From: Bacteroidota bacterium
GTDB taxonomy: Bacteria; Bacteroidota; Ignavibacteria; SZUA-365; JAADGX01
Direction of reading: 5' to 3'
Length of the DNA stretch: 5,312 nucleotides
NCBI GenBank assembly: GCA_024276335.1
Contig: JAJRXL010000385.1
Location: 1 to 5,312 of the forward strand
Position numbers and translations under genes: made by a program. The notes beneath the pieces were generated by a model. It worked only from the letters and a program-made list of their open reading frames with translations, was not told the origin of the DNA and made no database searches. Of the stretch, positions 1-4,671 are shown in pieces. Every line of letters starts with the position of its first letter. Within the stretch, counting starts at the first letter, position 1.

Positions 1-708
1 CCCGTCGTCCACGTTGGGATCGGTGAACACGTGATCGGGGATCGTGTCCATGTCCGGGCCGCCCAGGTGCAGGTACAACGCCCCCGTGCCGGCCTCCGTT
101 GAATCGGTGAGCGAGTTCAGCAGCAAGTCGTCAATACCGTCTCCATTGACATCGGCTACCCATAAATCGCGTCCGATAAAGGAATGATCACGACGACCTG
201 TAAATTGCAGATCAGGTTCATCACCGTAATACGGTATTGCTTTTTTATGAAAATACAGCCGTACCAATCCATAGAATTCCGGGTCTTGTGTCAACGTCCA
301 ATCCGTGCGCGATGTGACGATATCAGGATATCCATCCCCGTTGAAATCGCCTGCTTCTACTCCTCCCCCAAGTCCTAGTCCTCCGCCCAGCACAAACAAG
401 ACCGGTTCGCCATCGAACTCTCGCCCCCCGAAGTAGATGAACGTCGTGTCGAGCATCGTGCTTATGGCAAAGTCTCCTATCCCGTCGCCGTTGATATCGC
501 CCAGGCCGGTGATATCCGCTCCCAGGCCGGGGTGCGGGTAATTGTACAAGTACTGGTACACGGGAATGCGGATCTCGTCGCTGAGCACGGCGTCGGGCAA
601 TCCCTGCCCGGCTGTAGAATCCTTTGCGCCGGGAACCTGGGCGTATGTAGAAAGCTGTGAGCACGAGAGAAGGGCAAGGAGTGTGAAAGAAAAAATATGG
701 CGTATCAC
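1..708 (-). CDS. Exported FG-GAP/VCBS-repeat protein, N-terminal part (runs off left edge)
   Basis: The first 236 codons of a secreted beta-propeller-type protein are visible and the frame is still open at base 1. The start is GTG at 706-708, chosen because GGGAG (716-720) lies 7 bases upstream and a signal peptide follows at once: MIRH, a hydrophobic stretch at residues 5-14, then LSCSQLSTYAQ. Signal peptidase I cleavage after A23 (TYA|Q) fits best. C16 in LLSC is a weak lipobox, so a lipoprotein is possible. Three calcium-loop motifs of the D-x-N-G-D-G-x-x-D kind appear at residues 71-79, 121-129 and 186-194, each followed by hydrophobic strands, as in FG-GAP/VCBS (integrin alpha-like) repeats. 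Residues 107-117 are a glycine-rich stretch. Such proteins are extracellular or surface-bound and mediate adhesion or carbohydrate binding, often with a C-terminal secretion/sorting domain that is outside the window here. No specific substrate can be inferred. It probably has its own promoter at 857-885. Confidence 0.87.
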   Translation of the reverse strand, partial: MIRHIFSFTLLALLSCSQLSTYAQVPGAKDSTAGQGLPDAVLSDEIRIPVYQYLYNYPHPGLGADITGLGDINGDGIGDFAISTMLDTTFIYFGGREFDGEPVLFVLGGGLGLGGGVEAGDFNGDGYPDIVTSRTDWTLTQDPEFYGLVRLYFHKKAIPYYGDEPDLQFTGRRDHSFIGRDLWVADVNGDGIDDLLLNSLTDSTEAGTGALYLHLGGPDMDTIPDHVFTDPNVDDG

Positions 709-814
709 TTGTGATCTCCCTGTATTATCGGTTGAAAGAAATCGTATCGTGGTAGTGTAGGCGGTCGCCGGAAAACGACCCGCGAACAACAGCGCAAAAG
801 AAAAGAGGATATTG

Positions 815-853
815 GTTGCATTCTATGTAGAAGTGGTGTGGAAAAGATGCAAC
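815..853 (-). repeat. Inverted repeat near predicted 5' end of the FG-GAP transcript
   Basis: GTTGCAT (815-821) and ATGCAAC (847-853) are perfect 7-base inverted copies with 25 bases between them. Read on the minus strand, the outer arm falls where transcription from the promoter at 857-885 would begin (about base 850). The RNA could therefore start with a hairpin, such as those that protect some 5' ends, or the DNA dyad could be a protein site. The long loop makes a chance match possible. Confidence 0.25.
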
Positions 854-856
854 GGC

Positions 857-885
857 AGTGTACGGTTTTTTTCGTTCATCGTCAA
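857..885 (-). promoter_or_regulatory. Sigma-70-like promoter for the FG-GAP gene
   Basis: On the minus strand a -35 box TTGACG (bases 885-880) and a -10 box TACACT (862-857) are separated by exactly 17 bases (863-879), which include an A7 run. Predicted initiation is near base 850, giving a leader of about 140 bases before the GTG at 708. This is the best promoter match upstream of that gene. The call is by consensus only. Core Bacteroidia use a different promoter consensus (TTTG/TAnnTTTG), so a sigma-70-type site would fit better with a lineage outside core Bacteroidia. Confidence 0.45.
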
Positions 886-904
886 GGACCGGAGTTTGAA
901 CGAA
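871..904. repeat. Dyad across the -35 box (possible operator)
   Basis: TTCGTTCA (871-878) and TGAACGAA (897-904) are perfect 8-base inverted copies 18 bases apart, flanked outside by a T run and an A-rich run. The dyad brackets the -35 hexamer (880-885) of the predicted FG-GAP promoter, which is where a dimeric repressor or activator could bind. It is not a terminator: on neither strand does a U run follow the 3' arm. No regulator gene is in view. Confidence 0.3.
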
Positions 905-974
905 GAAAAAATGTTATTGGGAGTGAGCGTAGAGGCGTATATGAGTGGATGGACTCTCGGATTTTGGATGTGTT

Positions 975-1002
975 TAGCTCGTGGCTCGTAGCTCGTGGAT
1001 TG
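975..1002. repeat. Short period-7 tandem repeat at left flank of the IS
   Basis: Four consecutive heptamers occupy this stretch. The first three are TAGCTCG or TGGCTCG, and the fourth is a diverged TGGATTG that overlaps the first two bases of the IS terminal repeat. It is non-coding as far as can be seen. A second period-7 tract with different units lies just beyond the right end of the IS. Confidence 0.6.
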
Positions 1003-1030
1003 TCATCGCCTGAAATACGTTGACCAAATT
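1001..1030 (+). repeat. Left terminal inverted repeat (IRL)
   Basis: The left end starts TGT, then has GCCT at 1008-1011, TTGAC at 1020-1024 and AATT at 1027-1030. Each of these blocks is at the same offset in the reverse complement of 2371-2400. By eye about 20 of 30 positions agree, without gaps. Confidence 0.75.
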
Positions 1031-1054
1031 TCGTACACTATATTTGGAGCAATG

Positions 1055-1408
1055 ATGAAAAAAAGGAAACACTCACAACAGGAGATATCTGCATTGCGAG
1101 CACAACGAAGCTTCAGCAAAGCGTTGAAACAACGCATCGTTCAAGAGATTGAAGAACAGGTGGTCACGGTATCGGACGTTTGCCGATTGTACAAGGTAAG
1201 TGGCACGTCGGTCTATAAGTGGATACACAAGTATTCGAGGCACTTGGAGAAAGGTGTGCGCCAGGTCGTGGAATTGGAAAGCGAGATTTCGCGAACGAAA
1301 AAACTTCTGGAGCGGGTCTCAGAGCTTGAGCGCGTCATCGGACAAAAGCAATTGGAGATAGATTACTTGAAAAAGGTCGTGGAGATCAGCTCGGAGGAGA
1401 CGGATTGA
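1055..1408 (+). CDS. IS3-family transposase OrfA, probably shortened by a frameshift
   Basis: OrfA provides sequence-specific recognition of the IS ends and is fused to OrfB by frameshifting to make the active transposase. The start ATG at 1055 is chosen because GGAG (1046-1049) is 5 bases upstream; the ATG at 1052 is too close. The product is 117 residues: a basic N-terminus, a helix-turn-helix at about 36-61 (VVTVSDVCRLYKVSGTSVYKW), and a long heptad-patterned coiled coil at about 70-112 ending in the family-typical IGQKQLEIDYLKKVVEISSEE. It stops at TGA 1406-1408. The natural C-terminal tail seems to lie in the +1 frame (1407-1481), suggesting a 2-base loss or 1-base gain just before the stop. 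As written, orfA and orfB share the same frame, which is unusual for the family. DNA binding and dimerisation parts look intact. Confidence 0.8.
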   Translation: MKKRKHSQQEISALRAQRSFSKALKQRIVQEIEEQVVTVSDVCRLYKVSGTSVYKWIHKYSRHLEKGVRQVVELESEISRTKKLLERVSELERVIGQKQLEIDYLKKVVEISSEETD

Positions 1409-1481
1409 TTTCAAAAAAAAACACGATACTTTGCGCTCGAATGGTTCCGCACCCACCGAAAGCAGCATGGATACGCCATGA
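1407..1481 (+). other. Displaced orfA tail in the third frame, overlapping the orfB start
   Basis: Read from GAT at 1407, this frame gives DFKKKHDTLRSNGSAP, then a short tail ending at TGA 1479-1481. The K-rich then SNGS-type segment resembles the usual C-terminal tail of OrfA in related IS3 elements (from memory of the family). The TGA overlaps the orfB ATG at 1478 as ATGA, a classic coupled stop-start. It also places the A9 run in the frame from which a -1 slip enters orfB. It is therefore best read as the original end of orfA, now disconnected. Confidence 0.55.
1413..1421 (+). promoter_or_regulatory. A9 run, probable -1 programmed frameshift site
   Basis: Nine consecutive A residues form an A-AAA-AAA slippery sequence. 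In the frame of the displaced orfA tail they read AAA AAA AAA. Slipping back one base continues as ACA CGA TAC in the orfB frame, which is open from 1409 through 1478 to the end of orfB. IS3 elements use such A-runs to produce OrfAB. In this copy the visible orfA stops at 1408, five bases before the run, so ribosomes starting at 1055 would not reach it in the needed frame. Confidence 0.55.
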
Positions 1482-2368
1482 AGGCCGTCTACAAAACCGC
1501 GGGAAAGACCCGTCAAGCCCATTACGCACAACGATGCCAGGAAGGATTGCAATGGCATCGCGATGAAAAGGTTCTTCGTTCGATTGTCCGCTTGCGCAAG
1601 AGCCATCCCCAGATGGGCGTTCGCAAGATGTACTCCGCGATCCAGCCCCGGGGCATTGGGCGCGATCAGTTTGAACGCTTGGCGTTTGCTCACGGCTATC
1701 GAGTACGGAAAAAGCACAATGCAATGCGTACCACGCGTGCATCACGATACGCCCGTCATCCGAATTTGATTGCGGGCAAAGAAGTCTGCGATATCAATCA
1801 AGTATGGGCGAGTGATATTACGTACTTTTTCGCGGGGAATCGTTTTTACTATCTGAGCTTCATTATCGATGTATACAGTAGGCGGATCGTCGGATACAGC
1901 GCCAGTGCGGATTTACGTGTTGACGCGAGTCTTCGGGCGCTCGATATGGCCTTACAGCAGCGCGGTTCCCGGAAGCACAGCTCTCTGATTCACCATTCGG
2001 ATAGGGGGAGCCAATATTGCTCTCGAAAGTACATACAACGCTTGGAGAAGAATAACATCCGCATTAGTATGTGTAAGACCGCCCTGGAAAACGCGTATGC
2101 GGAACGCATTAATGGGATCATAAAGAACGAATACTTGCGATGTTGGAAGATCGATACGTTGGAATCATTAGAAAGAGAACTCGCCAGGGCCGTGCACCTT
2201 TACAATGCCGATCGCCCGCATCTATCCTTGCCGGGCATGCTCAGTCCCATACAGTTCGAAGATATTCTCAAAAAGCTTCGACGAAAGGATTATCCACGGA
2301 TGAAGATTTACCTGTATCAAAATGGAAATTACCACGATACAACAACAAAAAAACAGGTTTATAGTTGA
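1478..2368 (+). CDS. IS3-family transposase OrfB (DDE catalytic subunit)
   Basis: This is the catalytic half of the IS3 transposase, 296 residues from ATG 1478. An HTH_21-like segment spans about 30-85 (KSHPQMGVRKMY). It is followed by an integrase core (rve) at about 105-265 with D113 in WASDITYF, D175 in HHSDRGSQY and E209 in NAYAERINGIIKNEYL, then YNADRPH and LSPIQF, typical of the family C-terminus. The second D and the E have 33 residues between them, two fewer than the DD(35)E of IS3 itself. No clear Shine-Dalgarno precedes ATG 1478, as expected if translation normally arrives by frameshifting or by the ATGA stop-start. The frame is open upstream to 1409, so the fused protein would include extra residues before M1. 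No internal stop or missing catalytic residue is seen, so OrfB itself looks intact. The stop lies two bases before the right terminal repeat. Confidence 0.93.
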   Translation: MKAVYKTAGKTRQAHYAQRCQEGLQWHRDEKVLRSIVRLRKSHPQMGVRKMYSAIQPRGIGRDQFERLAFAHGYRVRKKHNAMRTTRASRYARHPNLIAGKEVCDINQVWASDITYFFAGNRFYYLSFIIDVYSRRIVGYSASADLRVDASLRALDMALQQRGSRKHSSLIHHSDRGSQYCSRKYIQRLEKNNIRISMCKTALENAYAERINGIIKNEYLRCWKIDTLESLERELARAVHLYNADRPHLSLPGMLSPIQFEDILKKLRRKDYPRMKIYLYQNGNYHDTTTKKQVYS

Positions 2369-2370
2369 AT

Positions 2371-2400
2371 AATTCCGTCAATCGTTTTTAGGCATTTACA
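2371..2400 (-). repeat. Right terminal inverted repeat (IRR)
   Basis: The reverse complement of this stretch begins TGTAAATGCCT and carries TTGAC and AATT at the same offsets as the left end. Its outermost seven bases (ATTTACA, 2394-2400) are repeated directly outside the element at 2401-2407, so the exact boundary could be off by a few bases. Confidence 0.7.
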
Positions 2401-2442
2401 ATTTACACTCCTATAACCTCTAACTATTACCTATTAACCTGC
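2394..2442. repeat. Degenerate period-7 repeat between the IS and the exporter operon
   Basis: Seven consecutive heptamers fill the 49 bases up to the stop codon of the downstream permease. They begin with two copies of ATTTACA, followed by diverged units such as AACCTCT and ACCTATT. The first unit is also the tip of the right IS terminal repeat. The tract has no hairpin, so it does not look like an intrinsic terminator for the operon. Similar degenerate short repeats occur between genes in several Bacteroidota-like genomes, from general knowledge. Confidence 0.55.
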
Positions 2443-3567
2443 TCATCCCACCCTCTTCCTGAACCGCGACGAAGCGAGCACGATCATGACGAGGCCGTAG
2501 GCCGCGAGGGCGAGGCCTTCCTTCCAGAGGTGCTGGATTCCCGATCCCTTCATGTAAATTTCCCGCACGATGGTGATGAAGTACCGCAGCGGATTCACGT
2601 AGGTCAGGTACTGGATGCCGTCCGGCATGTTGGCGATGGGCACGAAGAAGCCGGACAGCAGGATCATGAACACGGAGAAGAACCAGGCCGTGAACATCGC
2701 CTGTTGTTGCGTGTGCGACACGGTGCTGATCAGGATGCCGAACGACAGCGTGGTGAAGAGGTACACGAGGCTGAACCCGAGCAGGAGGAAGAAACTGCCC
2801 TCGAGGCCGATCCCGAAGATCACCCAGGCGGCGAGGATGCCGACGCTGACCTCGATCAACCCCAGGATGGCGAAGGGGATCGTCTTGCCGATCATCATTT
2901 CCAGCGGATGGATGGGCGTGACCATGAGCTGCTCCAGCGTGCCGACTTCCTTTTCCCGCACGATGCCCATCGAGGCCAGGAACAGGCTGACCATGGTCAG
3001 GAGCAGCGCCACGATGCCGGGCACCATGTAGAACCTGCTCTCCAGGTTCGGGTTGTACCACATGCGCGGCTCGACCGATACCACGTGGGCGGACGCCAGC
3101 TCGCGCGCCAGGGCGGGCTCGGTCCGGACGATCTCGAGTTGCGCCTGGGCCGCCATCTGCGCGAGGTACCCGATGGCGATTCCCGCGCTGTTGCCGTCCA
3201 GGGCATCGACGAGAAGCTGCACCTTCGGCCAGGCACCCAACACCACGTCGCGCTGGAAATCACGGGGAATGACCATCACGATGCCAGCGAGTCCGCGGTC
3301 CAGGTAGTCGGTCAGTGTGGTGATTTCCGGGTCCTGCTCCACCACGTCGAAATACACGGTGTGGTCGAACCGGGCCGTGTACTCCCGGCTGTACTGGGAG
3401 TTGTCGCGATCCACGATAACGATGCGCGTGTGGAGAATGTCCGTCGTCACCGCGTACCCCAGCAGGACGATCTGTATGACCGGCATGATGAAGATGACGC
3501 CGAGCATGGGCGGATCGCGCCTGATCTGCCGGAATTCCTTTTGCACGAGATAGAGTATCCGTTTCAT
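2443..3567 (-). CDS. ABC-2 type exporter permease (YbhR/YhhJ-like), second of a pair
   Basis: This is an inner-membrane permease of 374 residues with the ABC2_membrane_3 architecture. It has a cytoplasmic start with an amphipathic KEFRQIRRDP segment, TM1 at about 21-41, a large extracytoplasmic domain at about 42-178, then five membrane segments at about 180-203, 226-252, 258-282, 291-311 and 351-367. The cytoplasmic loop REKEVGTLEQL (204-214), followed by VTPIHPLEMMIGKTIP, is the hallmark coupling region that contacts the ATPase. It is paralogous to the neighbouring permease, sharing EPR..YNP, the PG-VA entry to TM2 and the REKE.GTLEQ block. ATG 3567 is directly abutted by the upstream stop, and GGAGG (3573-3577), 5 bases upstream, lies in the last codons of that gene. 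In E. coli the related YbhF-YbhS-YbhR system is linked to drug or cation export; the substrate here is unknown. Confidence 0.9.
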   Translation of the reverse strand: MKRILYLVQKEFRQIRRDPPMLGVIFIMPVIQIVLLGYAVTTDILHTRIVIVDRDNSQYSREYTARFDHTVYFDVVEQDPEITTLTDYLDRGLAGIVMVIPRDFQRDVVLGAWPKVQLLVDALDGNSAGIAIGYLAQMAAQAQLEIVRTEPALARELASAHVVSVEPRMWYNPNLESRFYMVPGIVALLLTMVSLFLASMGIVREKEVGTLEQLMVTPIHPLEMMIGKTIPFAILGLIEVSVGILAAWVIFGIGLEGSFFLLLGFSLVYLFTTLSFGILISTVSHTQQQAMFTAWFFSVFMILLSGFFVPIANMPDGIQYLTYVNPLRYFITIVREIYMKGSGIQHLWKEGLALAAYGLVMIVLASSRFRKRVG

Positions 3568-4671
3568 TTATACCTCCAACCGCGACTTGAACCGCCGCGC
3601 CGCGATGGCGAGAAGCGCCACCCCGATTCCGAACAGGATCAATCCCTGGTGCCATAATTCCGGCACTCCCACGCCTTTCATCATGATGCCCCGTATGATG
3701 ATCATGTAGTACCGGGCGGGAATGGCGTACGAGATGCCTTGCAACACAACCGGCATGCTGGCGATGGGAAAGATGAACCCGCTCAGCATGATAGTCGGGA
3801 GAAGTGTCGTGACCAGGGCCAGCATCATGGCGACGCGCTGGGAGCTGGTTAGGGTGGAAATGAGCACGCCCAGGGCCAGCGAGGCGAACACGTACAGCAG
3901 CGTCATTCCGAGCAGGAGCGGCGGCGCGCCGTGGAACGGCACGTCGAACAGTACGATGCCCGACAGCACCACCAGGACCGCGTCGATCATGCCGAGAACG
4001 ATGTACGGAATCACCTTGCCGACGATAATCTCGGCCGGGTGGACAGGCGACACGAGAATCTGTTCCAGGGTGCCCGTTTCCTTTTCCCGCGCGATGGTGA
4101 TCGACGTCAGCAGGGCGCAGATGAGCAACAGGATGATAGCCACCAGTCCCGGGACGAAGAATTCCGCGCTGCGCATGTCCGGGTTGTACAACAACCTCGG
4201 CTCCAGGCTGAAGAGCAGGGGCGATGCGGCGCGGTTCCGGTTGAACTGCTGGACGATCTGGTCGCTGTACTTGTAGATGAAATTCGCCACGTTGGGATCA
4301 CTGGCGTCGATCAGCAACTGGACCTTGATGCGGGGTTCGCGTTCCAGTTCTTCCGCGAACGAACGTGGAACGACCAGGATCATTTTTACCTCGCGTTCCA
4401 GGACAAGGTCTTCCAGGTTGGATTCGTTCGCGGGAATCGGCTTGAGGATGAAAAAGGAATTCTCCGCGAACGCGTCCACCAGGGTGCGCGAGGCGGGCGT
4501 GTTCGAATGATCCACGACCGCGAACGGGATGTTGCGCATGTCCAGCGTTATGGCGTACCCGTACAGGACGATCATGACCATCGGCATGAGAATGATGATG
4601 ATGAGCGTCCGCGGGTCGCGGAAGATGTGAATGAATTCTTTCTTCATCATGGAGAGGATGCGCTCGTTCAT
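3568..4671 (-). CDS. ABC-2 type exporter permease (YbhS-like), first of a pair
   Basis: This inner-membrane permease of 367 residues has the same fold as the next gene. KEFIHIFRDPRT precedes TM1 (about 22-42), an extracytoplasmic domain spans about 43-170, and membrane segments lie at about 171-193, 217-242, 250-274, 281-303 and 342-357. The REKETGTLEQ motif at 195-204 and SPVHPAEIIVGKVIP after it form the ATPase-coupling loop. SLEPRLLYNPDMRS just before TM2 matches the second permease, so the two probably arose by duplication and form a heterodimer. The start ATG at 4669-4671 overlaps the ATPase stop as ATGA. GGGGAGG (4681-4687), 9 bases upstream, is the likely ribosome site. It ends in TAA immediately before the ATG of the following permease. 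Full length for the family; no damage seen. Confidence 0.9.
   Translation of the reverse strand: MNERILSMMKKEFIHIFRDPRTLIIIILMPMVMIVLYGYAITLDMRNIPFAVVDHSNTPASRTLVDAFAENSFFILKPIPANESNLEDLVLEREVKMILVVPRSFAEELEREPRIKVQLLIDASDPNVANFIYKYSDQIVQQFNRNRAASPLLFSLEPRLLYNPDMRSAEFFVPGLVAIILLLICALLTSITIAREKETGTLEQILVSPVHPAEIIVGKVIPYIVLGMIDAVLVVLSGIVLFDVPFHGAPPLLLGMTLLYVFASLALGVLISTLTSSQRVAMMLALVTTLLPTIMLSGFIFPIASMPVVLQGISYAIPARYYMIIIRGIMMKGVGVPELWHQGLILFGIGVALLAIAARRFKSRLEV

Larger units (their letters stand above)
1001..2400 (+). mobile_element. IS3-family insertion sequence, 1400 bp, with orfA and orfB
   Basis: The element contains an HTH/leucine-zipper OrfA and a DDE integrase-fold OrfB in the order typical of the IS3 family, and its 1400-base length is within the family range. 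The ends begin with TGT and end with ACA and form about 30-base imperfect inverted repeats (1001-1030 and 2371-2400). No convincing target-site duplication flanks it: only AT matches (999-1000 against 2401-2402), while 3-5 bases are usual. It sits between two minus-strand host transcription units and interrupts no visible gene. Its base composition is more AT-rich than the exporter operon, consistent with later arrival. The orfA frame is probably broken (see 1055-1408), so the copy may be unable to make normal OrfAB transposase. Confidence 0.88.

Noticed and set aside
359..388. G-rich run on the minus strand resembling a G-quadruplex
   Set aside because: The G runs are mostly only two long, and the stretch is explained by glycine codons of the LGGGLGLGGG segment of the FG-GAP protein.
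871..904. Intrinsic terminator
   Set aside because: The stem has its T run before the 5' arm and A residues after the 3' arm, the wrong arrangement on both strands. An operator-like dyad is the better reading.
838..1023. Possible 61-residue plus-strand gene in the intergenic region
   Set aside because: It has no ribosome site or recognisable motif, runs through the heptamer repeat and into the IS terminus, and overlaps the predicted minus-strand promoter.
1020..1044. Promoter for orfA from TTGACC and TATATT
   Set aside because: The spacing is only 13 bases, and the TTGAC block is explained as a conserved part of the terminal repeat, present at both ends.
995..1054. Longer orfA start, adding 19 residues from ATG 995
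   Set aside because: It would start outside the element, upstream of the terminal repeat. ATG 1055 has a well-placed GGAG, and the residues before it look like translated terminal repeat.
1319..1745. Two minus-strand open frames opposite orfA/orfB
   Set aside because: No motifs; they lie antisense to the well-supported orfB and the orfA end.
2530..3657. Long open frame on the plus strand opposite the second permease
   Set aside because: Its product is rich in H, D, R, E and Q with no domain or start signal. It is the antisense shadow of a GC-rich membrane protein gene with strong family motifs on the other strand.
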